The translations under genes and the position numbers were made by a program. From Niastella soli (GTDB lineage: Bacteria; Bacteroidota; Bacteroidia; Chitinophagales; Chitinophagaceae), in assembly GCF_017742245.1 (NCBI RefSeq), contig NZ_JAGHKO010000004.1, positions 682,001-746,000 of the forward strand: DNA of 64,000 nt. Direction: 5' to 3'. This document shows, one piece after another, positions 36,098-44,392 of this stretch. Within the stretch, counting starts at the first letter, position 1. Each line of letters opens with the position of its first letter. The notes beneath the pieces were generated by a model, which saw only the letters and a program-made list of their open reading frames with translations, was not told the DNA's origin and did no database searches.

Positions 36098-37723
36098 ATG
36101 CAACAGGTGCTCCCACAACCTCAGGTAAAAACTACAAGACGTACATTTCTGAAATCAACCGCAGCGCTCGGTTTTGGATTTGTCGTTTCTCCTAATACAC
36201 TTCTAAAAAAAGGACCAGATAAACAGTATGATTTTATAATCATTGGCGCTGGTTCAAGCGGTTGTGTATTGGCCAACCGGCTTACAGAAGACCCTGCTGT
36301 AAATGTATTGTTGCTGGAAGCAGGCGGACCGGATTCAAAACGCGATATCCATGATGCCAGCAGGTTTCCATTACTGTTGGGGTCTGAGGTAGATTGGAAA
36401 TATATAACGGAAGAAGAACCCTTCCTGAACAACCGGCGGATCAACTGGCCAAGAGGTAAAGTGTTAGGAGGCAGCAGTTCTATCAATTCCATGATCTATG
36501 TCCGGGGTAATTATTTAAATTATGATCAATGGGCAAATGCCGGGAATTATGCCTGGAGCTATAAAAATGTGTTGCCCTACTTCATCAAACTGGAAAACAT
36601 TCCCAATGCATCTGCTGCTTTTCATGGTACAAACGGACCATTGCATATTACCGGGAAAACCTGTTCAGCGGGAAGTTGCTCGCCATTTATCGAGGCTGCC
36701 ATAGAGCTGGGTTATAAAGGCCCAGACTGGGATTTTAATGGTGCGCAACAGGAAAACGGGGCCGGTCTGTATCAGTTAAATATGAAGAATGGGAAACGTC
36801 AAAGCGCCGCCACCGCTTTTCTTTCCCCGGAAGTTTTATCCAGACCCAACCTCACCATAGAAACCTTCGCCCAGGTTTCCCGGCTGTTGTTTACAGGTAC
36901 GCGCGCAAGTGGAGTCGAATACCTGAAAGACGGAAAGCTGCAGCAGGCCGCTAATACCAGTGAAATAATCCTTTGCGCAGGCGCTATAGAGTCACCCAAA
37001 ATCCTAATGCATTCCGGTATTGGCGCTGCAGATCATTTACAATCATTCAAAATAAAAGTAACAGCCAACCTGCCCGGCGTTGGCCAGAACCTGCAGGACC
37101 ATGTGGGGGTTAATCTTGATTTTAAGTCAACCTTATCACATGCTAATTTACCGCTGCCAGCCTGCGCCGGATTATTTACCCGGACAAAACATGCCGGCGT
37201 CAACGAAGCACCCGATCTGCAATTTTTGTTCTATCATGAGTCGCTTGAAAACAAAACCTCTTTTTACAGGTTTCTCCCGATTGTTGCCACCCCCAAAAGC
37301 ACCGGCAGTATAGCACTTCGGTCCAACGACCCGGCCCAGCCGCCAGTAATAAAAGCAAACTATCTGCAAAACGAAATGGACCTCAAAGTATTAATGGAAG
37401 GGTACCGGTTAACCCGGGAACTGGCTTTTACGAAGGCTTTTACCAAATTTCGTAGCGATGAAGGACAAAATCTCACTACAGACAAACAAATAGAAGAATA
37501 CATCCGCCAAAACGCCTCCACCTTGTATCATCCTGTTGGCACTTGTAAAATGGGCGGTGATAAAATGTCGGTTGTAAAATCAGACTTAACAGTACACGGG
37601 ATAAAAGGGCTGCGCGTAGCAGATGCCTCCGTAATGCCCACCCTCATCAATGCGAATACCAATGCCACCTGTATGATGATCGGTGAATACGCTGTAGATC
37701 TGGTTAAAAGTGATTTTTATTAG
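36098..37723 (+). CDS. GMC family FAD-dependent oxidoreductase, choline-dehydrogenase-like, Tat-type signal
   Basis: 541-residue flavoprotein. A twin-arginine signal (KTTRRTFLKSTAALGFG) predicts folded export. The FAD motif follows (YDFIIIGAGSSGCVLANRL, then LLLEAGG). GMC signature 1 lies in NWPRGKVLGGSSSINSMIYVRG and signature 2 in GAIESPKILMHSG; the C-terminus has STLYHPVGTCKMG with the active-site His, and INANTNATCMMIGE. This matches the alcohol/choline-dehydrogenase-like branch. It differs from the operon GMC at 20730 in export, in motif detail and in lacking a small-subunit partner. It is a single gene. Substrate and electron acceptor unknown. Confidence 0.93.
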   Translation: MQQVLPQPQVKTTRRTFLKSTAALGFGFVVSPNTLLKKGPDKQYDFIIIGAGSSGCVLANRLTEDPAVNVLLLEAGGPDSKRDIHDASRFPLLLGSEVDWKYITEEEPFLNNRRINWPRGKVLGGSSSINSMIYVRGNYLNYDQWANAGNYAWSYKNVLPYFIKLENIPNASAAFHGTNGPLHITGKTCSAGSCSPFIEAAIELGYKGPDWDFNGAQQENGAGLYQLNMKNGKRQSAATAFLSPEVLSRPNLTIETFAQVSRLLFTGTRASGVEYLKDGKLQQAANTSEIILCAGAIESPKILMHSGIGAADHLQSFKIKVTANLPGVGQNLQDHVGVNLDFKSTLSHANLPLPACAGLFTRTKHAGVNEAPDLQFLFYHESLENKTSFYRFLPIVATPKSTGSIALRSNDPAQPPVIKANYLQNEMDLKVLMEGYRLTRELAFTKAFTKFRSDEGQNLTTDKQIEEYIRQNASTLYHPVGTCKMGGDKMSVVKSDLTVHGIKGLRVADASVMPTLINANTNATCMMIGEYAVDLVKSDFY

Positions 37724-37778
37724 ATGGCCGGCATAAGAAGGAATAACTGACGGCGATGCGGGCAATGCCTTGGGTCCA

Positions 37779-38033
37779 TCATTCCATTTCCCTAATAGCC
37801 TGAATGGTTTCCTCACTATCACAATTTTCATTTAGCCTTTCGTTTACTGAGTCCATAAAAGAATCAGCCGCAAGACCTTTCCTTACAAGATTTCCATCCT
37901 GAATGAAACTGTCAATCAAAAACCAATCACTATCATTCATAATTGATCTTTCTTCTTTGGTCCCACCCCTAGCCCAACGATCAACATCGCCATTAAAACG
38001 CTGGTAAATTTTGACTTTATCTAATGTGATCAT
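37779..38033 (-). CDS. Small hypothetical protein, paralogue A
   Basis: 84 residues, not recognised, no signal. It is clearly paralogous to the 83-residue protein encoded at 42083-42334: both share the opening KIYQRFNGD/KIYKRFNGD, the WARGGTKEE motif, the NDxDWFLI block and the tail ENCDSEETIQAI. High charge and the short length suggest a small soluble adaptor or immunity-like protein, but there is no direct evidence. The same direction and short spacing to the two genes upstream (at 38092 and 38503) suggest a loose group of small orphan genes. Confidence 0.7.
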   Translation of the reverse strand: MITLDKVKIYQRFNGDVDRWARGGTKEERSIMNDSDWFLIDSFIQDGNLVRKGLAADSFMDSVNERLNENCDSEETIQAIREME

Positions 38034-38091
38034 GGCGCAACATTATGGTAACTAATATTATTTCTTCCATTCACACCAGTACGATCTCTTG

Positions 38092-38418
38092 CTAGATTAC
38101 ATTTCCGCTATTACCAGAATCTGCCGGCGTAATAAAGGCCGATGGCATTAATTCAATATTGTGTTTACTGGCTACTTTGATAAGAATAGGCATTAGGACC
38201 GAGGCGCCGGGTATCAGGACAAATGGCACACCTATCCCCAGAATTTTTAATGAGTCCATGATCTGCGTTTTCAAGATATGGTCTTCTTCCGCTGTTATCT
38301 CCCCTTCCCTGATATATTTTACGATAATAAGGGCCGCTGCACGCTCTTCTTTGGCTTCCGTTTTTATACCGTGCAAAAAGTGATGTATATGTGATTCCAG
38401 GATAGCTATTATTTCCAT
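38092..38418 (-). CDS. LETM1-like small protein
   Basis: 108 residues. The segment LKILGIGVPFVLIPGASVLMPILIKVASKHNIELMPSAF (about residues 56-95; key features: hydrophobic turn with PGASVLMP, then NIELMPSAF) is like the short LETM1-type motif found in bacterial and mitochondrial proteins. The first half is helical and charged. A single hydrophobic stretch could insert in or lie on the membrane. Function in bacteria is not established. It lies between two small orphan genes in the same direction. Confidence 0.6.
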   Translation of the reverse strand: MEIIAILESHIHHFLHGIKTEAKEERAAALIIVKYIREGEITAEEDHILKTQIMDSLKILGIGVPFVLIPGASVLMPILIKVASKHNIELMPSAFITPADSGNSGNVI

Positions 38419-38502
38419 GATAATGCAAAGAAAATATTTTGATTTGAATTGTCCAAGGCAGTTCTTAATTCCCTATTGCCACATTATCACACTCTCACAA
38501 GA

Positions 38503-38991
38503 TTACACTGACCCACCCAAAGCTTCCGTAAGATCATTTATTTTTTCAATAAAATAATCCCGCATTTTCTTTTCAGGATTCTTACTATTCAATCTTTTGT
38601 TTATTACTTCTATAACTTTCTGATTTCTATTCCGGCATAGGATAACTGTAGCAGTACTAACATGATCATCATTATCACTAAATTCGATGGCATCTAACAA
38701 TACACTTTCCGCTAAACTGTCATTTATTTTATAATGTATTAAAAGACTTGCTGCCCAAAATGCCAGGTCCAGATCTTTTCCTTCTAAAAGACTCTTGAGT
38801 TTTTCAAGATATCTCCCGAAGAACACGCTAATTCTTTCGGTATAAATAAAACGATCCTCAGAGGCGTCAAGCCCCTGAAGAAGTATATCAGACACTTCAT
38901 TCACGAAACTCATTGTTTGATCAATAGTAACCACCGATTGCTCCAGTGGCTTATTGACGACGATATCTTTCAGTTCTTTTAAATCCTTCAT
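38503..38991 (-). CDS. Small helical hypothetical protein
   Basis: 162 residues, acidic, no signal. The pattern DLDLAFWAASLLIHYKINDSL, then AESVLLDAIEFSDNDDHVSTATVIL looks like two HEAT-like helical repeats. No family recognised. The ATG at 38991 is the only good start. Proteins of this size and type are often immunity proteins of polymorphic toxins, but no toxin gene lies next to it; the AraC-type regulator on the other side is divergent. Function unknown. Confidence 0.65.
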   Translation of the reverse strand: MKDLKELKDIVVNKPLEQSVVTIDQTMSFVNEVSDILLQGLDASEDRFIYTERISVFFGRYLEKLKSLLEGKDLDLAFWAASLLIHYKINDSLAESVLLDAIEFSDNDDHVSTATVILCRNRNQKVIEVINKRLNSKNPEKKMRDYFIEKINDLTEALGGSV

Positions 38992-39153
38992 ATAATTACC
39001 AATTGTTTACCAGATTACCGTAATTCTTTGCATTTAGATTTTTCCCTATCCATTGTGCAGCTAGCAAATATTTTCTACTATTATACTCCTACCTTAACAA
39101 AATACAATTTTTGTACACGTTTTTTTATATTTGAGATACAAAAAAAGTATACC

Positions 39154-40293
39154 GTGACAGGCTTTCTAAATACCATTATCCTGCTTGGTACCATACAGGG
39201 ATTGATCGTAAGCACACTTCTTTTTCGCCGTACCGTCAATAAACGTTCAAATCGTCTGCTGGCTTTTCTTATTTTGCTGATGTCCATGGCATGTTTAAAC
39301 CTGTATTGCGTTCATAGTAACCTGTTGGAGACCAGCCGCATCCTACGGATTATTTCCTGGTTCGTGCCAATGATCGTCATCATGCCGATGGGCCCCCTCA
39401 TTTATTTTTACATTCAGTCAATGCTCAATCCATCCTTCCGGCTTACGCGTAACCACAGGCTTCAGTTCCTGGCCGGTATCATAGATATTGTACCACAGGT
39501 AACAACCATTATTTTCCTTACCGGGGTGTACATGAAAGTTATAAAATATAACCCGGAACCCTGGGGGCTTTTTATCGATCGCTATAATATGTATTCCGAT
39601 ATACCGCGGTGGTTATCGCTTACGGTTTATGTATTACTTTCATTCAGATTTTTACGAAAAGAAAAAACAGCCGGCGTGCATACAGACAAAGAGGCTGTAC
39701 GCAAATGGCTTCAACTGTTTATTAACATATTTATAGCTTTTCAGTTTATCTGGTTCATCTACCTGATCCCGTATATCCATCCCGCTTACAGCGACCGGCT
39801 TTTAAACAAATTTGACTGGTACCCCATTTATATTCCAATTGCCATCATGATCTATTGGCTGGGATTGAAGGGTTATTTCATTTCTCTGGCAATAAATACC
39901 GAAAAAGTAAAAAAGACCCTTTACCGTGATATCACAAAGGAAGGGGGTGAACAAATAATGAGCCTGCTTCAAAAAAGCATGAAAGAGGACAAATTGTACC
40001 TGAACCCTGAATTGAACCTGGAAGCCGTGGCAAAGCATACGGGCATTGTGGCCAAAATGATCTCAACGGTCCTGAACCAACACCAACAAACAAATTTTAA
40101 CGAATGGGTAAATGCCTATCGGATCGGGGAATTCAAAGGGAGACTCCGGAGCGGCAGCCTGGAGCAACTCACCATAGCAGCCCTTGCCGTTGAATGCGGG
40201 TTCAATTCACAGGCAACTTTTCAACGTATATTTAAGCAATCAGAGGGTGTGACACCTTCGGCATACCTGAAAACGATCGGTTCCGACAACTAA
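39154..40293 (+). CDS. Membrane-bound AraC-family transcriptional regulator
   Basis: Regulator with an integral-membrane sensor half and a C-terminal AraC DNA-binding half. From the chosen GTG at 39154 it has 379 residues: seven or so hydrophobic helices (about residues 3-245; for example FLNTIILLGTIQGLIVSTLLF and FINIFIAFQFIWFIYLI), then two helix-turn-helix motifs, the second with AALAVECGFNSQATFQRIFKQSEGVTPSAYLK. The longest frame starts at a TTG at 39028, but that adds 42 unlikely residues before the first helix, and a possible -7 box (TATATTTG, 39126-39133) lies within it. The serine hydrolase gene follows, with a perfect palindrome between the two, so local regulation is likely. Confidence 0.85.
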   Translation: MTGFLNTIILLGTIQGLIVSTLLFRRTVNKRSNRLLAFLILLMSMACLNLYCVHSNLLETSRILRIISWFVPMIVIMPMGPLIYFYIQSMLNPSFRLTRNHRLQFLAGIIDIVPQVTTIIFLTGVYMKVIKYNPEPWGLFIDRYNMYSDIPRWLSLTVYVLLSFRFLRKEKTAGVHTDKEAVRKWLQLFINIFIAFQFIWFIYLIPYIHPAYSDRLLNKFDWYPIYIPIAIMIYWLGLKGYFISLAINTEKVKKTLYRDITKEGGEQIMSLLQKSMKEDKLYLNPELNLEAVAKHTGIVAKMISTVLNQHQQTNFNEWVNAYRIGEFKGRLRSGSLEQLTIAALAVECGFNSQATFQRIFKQSEGVTPSAYLKTIGSDN

Positions 40294-40296
40294 TTA

Positions 40297-40318
40297 TTCT
40301 CAAATCCGGATTTGAGAA
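40297..40318. promoter_or_regulatory. 22-bp perfect palindrome, possible operator or terminator
   Basis: TTCTCAAATCC is followed directly by its exact reverse complement. It lies 4 nt behind the AraC-type gene stop and upstream of the serine hydrolase. With no loop and only a weak T stretch after it, a protein-binding site is as likely as a terminator. Confidence 0.5.
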
Positions 40319-40472
40319 CTTGTTTTCAACAAATTAAGACAGAAAACCAGCAGTTTGCATCAAACGCGCAGCCATGAAACAAGCATTCCTGACATTGCAC
40401 TTTTTAACAATACGTATAGTATCGACTGCACTACTCAGTTTTCGTTTGAAACCCATCATTAAAACCCAACAC

Positions 40473-41828
40473 ATGCATAAGTCTGTTTTTCTGTTTGCCG
40501 GTTTTTTTCTAGCTATTATCAATTCAAATGGGCAAGGCAATCAACTGGAGAAAAAGCTCGACAAGTTGATCGCCGGATATATCGTTCCCTCACAGCCTGG
40601 TTGTGAAGTGCTGGTGGCCAGGCATGGGCAGATCGTCTATAAAAAAGCATTCGGGAGCGCCAACCTGGAATTAAATGTTCCGCTGAGTACCGGTATGGTC
40701 TTTAACCTGGCCTCCATTACCAAACAGTTTACAGCCGTGGCCATCCTGCAATTAATGGAACAAGGCAAAATTTCCCTGAACGACAGTTTGCAAAAATTTG
40801 TTCCCGACTTTCCTTCGAAAGGGCATACTATTACCATCGAACATTTGCTTACGCATACCTCGGGCATTAAAGACTATCTGCAGCTTAACTTTTCGGGTCA
40901 GAATATGGAGCGCTGGGATTTTACCCCCAAACAGGTTATCGACAGCTTTAAAAATTATCCGCTGAACTTTATACCCGGCGCCCGGTTTTCCTATAGCAAT
41001 TCCGGTTATTACTTATTAGGATATATCATTGAAAAAATATCGGGTAAACGGTATCAAAACTATATTATCGACAACCTGCTAAAACCATTGGGAATGGCGC
41101 ATACCTGTTTCGACAGTAACGGCAACATTATTCCCGGCCGGGTAAATGGCTATTATAAAGACGGGGCAGATTATAAGAATCCCGACTTCTGGAGCCCAAC
41201 TATTGAATATGCCGCAGGGGGCCTGATCTCTAATGTAGACGATTTGCTCAAATGGCACAACGGTCTTTATTCTTATCAGCTGCTGAAAAAGGAAACCTTA
41301 CAAAAAGCCTTTACCCCCTTCCGGCTGAGTGATGGCAAAGCAACAGATTATGGTTATGGGTGGTTCGCAAAAACAAATAACGGCATTCAGTCTATAGAAC
41401 ATGAGGGGGGACTGCCAGGGTTTAGGACCAATGAAATATACTATCCCGGAGAGGACGTGTTTATTGCCATCCTGTGTAATTTCGGAACAGCTCCCATTGA
41501 AGACCTGTCTGCCGGCATTTCGGCTGTCGCGCTGGGTAAGTCCTTGCAAAGTGATGTTAAAGTAGACCCTGCGATCCTTGACAAATATGTTGGCGTTTAT
41601 AAACTGTCTATTGACACCAACAGAACGGTCACTATCCAAAGAACCAATGACGGACTTATTGCCCACTTTTCACCTACACAAACAAAGTCCCTGCTTTTTG
41701 AATCGGAAACTGGTTTTCAATTTAAGAACATGCTGGGCGTTAGCGGCGAATTTGTGGTTGAAGAGGGAAAGGTTACGAAATTCTATATTTATCAAAACGG
41801 ACGTTTTGAATGGACAAGATCGAAATAG
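40473..41828 (+). CDS. Exported serine hydrolase, class C beta-lactamase/DD-peptidase family
   Basis: Penicillin-binding-protein-like hydrolase of the class C beta-lactamase family (esterase, D-aminopeptidase or beta-lactamase). The start is placed at the ATG at 40473 (451 residues) because it gives a clean signal peptide (HKSVFLFAGFFLAIINSNGQ); an ATG at 40374 would bury it. Catalytic motifs: S81-I-T-K84 in NLASITKQFTAV, the Tyr motif FSYSNSGYYLLGYI, and EHEGGLPG in place of the KTG-type motif. A short C-terminal beta domain (about residues 350-451) follows, as in many Bacteroidota homologues. It ends at a strong terminator. Its gene follows the membrane AraC regulator in the same direction. 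Confidence 0.9.
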   Translation: MHKSVFLFAGFFLAIINSNGQGNQLEKKLDKLIAGYIVPSQPGCEVLVARHGQIVYKKAFGSANLELNVPLSTGMVFNLASITKQFTAVAILQLMEQGKISLNDSLQKFVPDFPSKGHTITIEHLLTHTSGIKDYLQLNFSGQNMERWDFTPKQVIDSFKNYPLNFIPGARFSYSNSGYYLLGYIIEKISGKRYQNYIIDNLLKPLGMAHTCFDSNGNIIPGRVNGYYKDGADYKNPDFWSPTIEYAAGGLISNVDDLLKWHNGLYSYQLLKKETLQKAFTPFRLSDGKATDYGYGWFAKTNNGIQSIEHEGGLPGFRTNEIYYPGEDVFIAILCNFGTAPIEDLSAGISAVALGKSLQSDVKVDPAILDKYVGVYKLSIDTNRTVTIQRTNDGLIAHFSPTQTKSLLFESETGFQFKNMLGVSGEFVVEEGKVTKFYIYQNGRFEWTRSK

Positions 41829-41881
41829 AACGGTTCGTAAATACAAGATCTGATGAGGGGCAGCAGCTGCATAAAGAGCAT

Positions 41882-41916
41882 AAAAAAGCCTGCTATTGTA
41901 GATAGCAGACTTTTTT
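41882..41916 (+). terminator. Strong Rho-independent terminator
   Basis: A 9-bp stem with one mismatch (GCCTGCTAT with ATAGCAGAC) and a 5-nt loop is flanked by six A on the left and six T on the right. It follows the serine hydrolase gene and could also serve the minus strand. Confidence 0.85.
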
Positions 41917-42082
41917 ATGCAAAGAAAATATTTTGGACATCCAACCCATTATCACCTGTTATCCATATGTATTCTTATAAATTTATCATGCTATCCCCAC
42001 GTACATATGAATAGCCCTTTGTGTTCGTAAAGGACCATGAAAGCGAATACTTTGTTGCGTTTGAAATTTCCGTTTTTAACTA

Positions 42083-42334
42083 CTACATTTCCATTATTGC
42101 TTGAATTGTTTCTTCACTATCACAATTCTCCTTTACCCTTTCGTATATTGAATCCCTAAAAGAATAGGAAGCAAGACCTTTCTTTATAAGGCTTATGTCC
42201 TGAACGAAAGTCCCAATTAAAAACCAATCATCGTCATTCATGAATGATTTTTCTTCTTTGGTTCCACCCCTTGCCCAACCATCACCATCTCCATTAAAAC
42301 GCTTGTAGATTTTAATTTTATCTATAGTAATCAT
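42083..42334 (-). CDS. Small hypothetical protein, paralogue B
   Basis: 83 residues; paralogue of the protein at 37779-38033, with the same KIYKRFNGD opening, WARGGTKEE, NDDDWFLI and ENCDSEETIQAI blocks. Sequence just upstream of both start codons also matches in part (an ACnTTATGGT stretch), so the duplication included flanking DNA. Substitutions are scattered and both copies are intact, which argues that both are or were under selection. It lies downstream of the toxin-antitoxin operon but behind its terminator. Function unknown. Confidence 0.7.
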   Translation of the reverse strand: MITIDKIKIYKRFNGDGDGWARGGTKEEKSFMNDDDWFLIGTFVQDISLIKKGLASYSFRDSIYERVKENCDSEETIQAIMEM

Positions 42335-42448
42335 GACTTAAAAACGTTATGGTGATAGAATGAAATGCCATCTCATAAATCCACAGATACTTCTTTATTC
42401 TTTAAAAAGTCGAATTACCAAATTCAGCAATATTCGCATACAGCACAC

Positions 42449-42477
42449 AAAAAAAGCCACTGCTAATTGCAATGGCT
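42449..42477 (-). terminator. Terminator of the toxin-antitoxin operon
   Basis: On the minus strand AGCCATTGC pairs with GCAGTGGCT (9 bp, one G-U) around a 5-nt loop, followed by seven T. It begins 9 nt after the toxin stop codon. Confidence 0.85.
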
Positions 42478-42485
42478 AGAAGGAA

Positions 42486-42787
42486 TTACTTTCTGTATTT
42501 TTTACGAGGGTGCTTCTTCGTGTGATGGATTGACGTAATGTATATCTCCTTTTTACTCTTACTTATTTTGTACACTACCAGATATGGAAACCTATCTACT
42601 TCAGCCTCTCTAAAAGATTTAACGCCTTTACTGCTATAAGCCTCTGGGTTTTGTTGTATCTGTTTTATTTTTGCATCAACGGCATTTATAAATCTTTCTC
42701 CTAATCCTTTCTGCCTTCTTCATACCAGATATACCCCTCTTCAAAATCCTGTTCAACTAAAGGATGAATCTGATAAGTATATTTCAT
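42486..42787 (-). pseudogene. RelE/ParE-family toxin, frameshifted
   Basis: The ATG at 42787 opens KYTYQIHPLVEQDFEEGYIWYEEGRKD and hits a stop (TAG) after 28 codons. In the next frame the protein goes on as GLGERFINAVDAKIKQIQQ, then SFREAEVDRFPYLVVYKI and ends in KKHPRKKYRK, the standard RelE/ParE core with the FPY-LVVY strand and basic C-terminus. One missing base in a G run near 42716-42720 restores the whole 100-residue toxin (302 nt present, 303 needed). The start overlaps the antitoxin stop by one nucleotide (TAATG). Either the toxin is dead while the antitoxin stays intact, or this is a sequencing error. RelE/ParE toxins cleave mRNA at the ribosome or poison gyrase; the subtype is not clear. 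Confidence 0.8.
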
Positions 42788-43044
42788 TACTTTTTACGTT
42801 TCCTGTTTTTAAATGCTTGTCTGGCCTTGGTGGCCAAATCTTCCAGCTGTACCCCTGCAACCTTACCAGATTCTAAATCTTTAAACCTCTTATCCATTTC
42901 AGCTATGTATGCTTTGTCGTCTTCCCACGCTTCTTCCTCCCTTGCAAATGATTTAACTACGCTAAGGACAACTTTCTTCTGTTCTGTACTTAAATGCCCC
43001 AAGTAATGGGTGATTTCCTTATCTATAGGCTTAGCTGCTCCCAT
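42787..43044 (-). CDS. Antitoxin of a RelE/ParE-type toxin-antitoxin pair
   Basis: 85-residue acidic/helical protein starting at ATG 43044 (IDKEITHYLGHLSTEQKKVVLSVVK, then EEEAWEDDKAYIAEMD). The basic C-terminus (FKNRKRKK) ends 1 nt into the toxin start, a typical antitoxin-toxin overlap. I reject the longer frame from 43092 since the promoter lies inside it. Size, order and coupling make it the antitoxin of the following toxin gene; I do not recognise the exact antitoxin family, and no DNA-binding motif is obvious. It remains intact although the toxin is frameshifted. Confidence 0.8.
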   Translation of the reverse strand: MGAAKPIDKEITHYLGHLSTEQKKVVLSVVKSFAREEEAWEDDKAYIAEMDKRFKDLESGKVAGVQLEDLATKARQAFKNRKRKK

Positions 43045-43062
43045 TATAATATTGATTTTCAA

Positions 43063-43092
43063 CAAATTTACTATTTTTTGATGATTAACCAA
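43063..43092 (-). promoter_or_regulatory. Consensus promoter of the toxin-antitoxin operon
   Basis: On the minus strand TTG (43092-43090), 19 nt, then TAAATTTG (43070-43063): an exact fit to the Bacteroidota promoter form. The transcript would start about 13 nt before the antitoxin ATG, which fixes that start codon. Confidence 0.7.
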
Positions 43093-43509
43093 ACGGGTGA
43101 TGTTTACTCAACTCATCAAGCAAGGAATCAACAATATGTAACTGGTAGGGGGCTGCTGATATAATTGTGACCAGCTATATAGTGTACCTGACGTTTATTA
43201 AGCTGTTTAATCCAGTTACCTGTACCAATCGATTAACTATATTAGAAAGGCCCTGAAATCTGGTGTCCCGTAAGGCAAATTAAGTCGCAGCCAAACTATT
43301 GCAATCCAGTACAAAAAGAGACCTTCAATAGTACAACGTCAGGGTACACCGGTCAGCCATACCTGTAAAAGCCTTCAAATCAATACTATTAGCAGGCTTT
43401 TCCCTATTGATCCCTATAGCAGTACGCCGATTATTATATGCTAAACATATTGAATATGCGATACTTATTCCAACCGAATTCATGCAAAATTGCATCAGAA
43501 TTACATAGT

Positions 43510-43553
43510 CTATGCAATTCCTATGCAATTCTTATGCAATTCCTATGCAATTC
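43510..43553. repeat. Four 11-nt tandem repeats, CTATGCAATTC
   Basis: Units start at 43510, 43521, 43532 and 43543; three are identical and one has T for the first C. They are preceded by the palindrome ATGCAA-AA-TTGCAT, which shares the ATGCAA core. The unit length is near one turn of DNA. Confidence 0.85.
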
Positions 43554-43809
43554 TGACCGGGGAAATGGCTGTCTGGAGTGAATCTGACTAGTGACCGGAA
43601 TGAATCTGACCAGAACTTATTACCACTCGGGAATGCTCCTGGTGTAAACCCTTTGATAACACCTGGTTTTTTTCGGCAAAACCCGAACAACATCCAGGCA
43701 AGACCCTAGTTAGACATAGTGCAGATCCTAGTGATATATATCACTTATATACTACATATCCCACCGAACGGCAAGGAAAACCCCACTATAACGCCACTGA
43801 GCAGTGGCC

Positions 43810-43853
43810 TTTTGGTGGCGTTTCGGTGGCGTTTTGGTGGCGTTTTTTGGCGG
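43810..43853. repeat. 11-nt tandem repeats, TTTTGGTGGCG
   Basis: Units at 43810, 43821 and 43832 (TTTTGGTGGCG, TTTCGGTGGCG, TTTTGGTGGCG), then a degenerate fourth. The array starts 2 nt after the palindrome GCCACTG-AG-CAGTGGC. Confidence 0.75.
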
Positions 43854-44056
43854 GAAATAGCCTGTAGGACTACATCAATAGAGAATCTCACTAGAAGTTA
43901 ACTGCAGGATGACCAGGACTTAACATGGTCTCGGTATAGATATGCACCTATTTCGGTGGCACCTAAGCGATAATAGGCCTAAAAAGCCTTTGATTGCGTC
44001 GAATGGAAGTTGTTCTATTAAAGGTAAAATAATAGCCAGAATGGTTTCTTATGGCG

Positions 44057-44218
44057 CTACAGGCAGTTTGTGCCAGGACAGCCCATATCTTTTAAAAAAC
44101 AAGGTTTACCATTGCCAATAAGTGGGCTTAATTGCTGCACCTGATATTCCAGATCGTAATAATTTAATCCCCAACTCCTCAACAATTGGACTTGATCCCA
44201 ATTCAGCGGTTCCCTCAC
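44057..44218 (-). CDS. Possible small protein or gene remnant
   Basis: A 53-codon frame from GTG (44218) with coding-like composition: REPLNWDQVQLLRSWGL, NYYDLEYQVQQLSPLIGN, GKPCFLKDMGCPGTNCL. An in-frame stop lies two codons upstream of the GTG. It could be a small gene or a fragment of a decayed one. No family recognised and no promoter seen, so confidence is low. Confidence 0.25.
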   Translation of the reverse strand: MREPLNWDQVQLLRSWGLNYYDLEYQVQQLSPLIGNGKPCFLKDMGCPGTNCL

Positions 44219-44392
44219 GATTCAGGAGGCAGCCCTAATGCCTGTTTTTAATAATTGCCCCTTTACTAAACTTTCCCTCAAACCCTTTGTTTAAAACAAT
44301 AAACGCGGCCTGCGGCCACCACGATACCTACCCATCCAAACACTTCAATGTTCCTGTACCGGTTTTAAATCAGGCTTTTAAAAACTTAACGT

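Larger units (their letters stand above)
43093..44392. other. 1.3 kb gene-poor stretch with phased short repeats
   Basis: No gene of normal size is supported. It contains two arrays of 11-nt units (43510-43553 and 43810-43853), each preceded by a palindrome built from a similar core (ATGCAA-AA-TTGCAT at 43482-43495; GCCACTG-AG-CAGTGGC at 43793-43808). TGAATCTGAC occurs at 43579 and 43601, exactly 22 nt apart. A short coding-like frame lies at 44057-44218 (minus). The region looks like decayed accessory DNA; no integrase, transposase or att-like site was found. Confidence 0.6.

Noticed and set aside
43045..43092. N-terminal extension of the antitoxin from a TTG
   Set aside because: A consensus promoter occupies this stretch, so transcription begins after it.
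43510..43553. CRISPR array
   Set aside because: The repeats are 11 nt with no spacers between them; no cas genes are present.
44034..44392. Mobile element or phage remnant upstream of ku
   Set aside because: No inverted terminal repeats, target duplications, transposase or phage genes could be seen.
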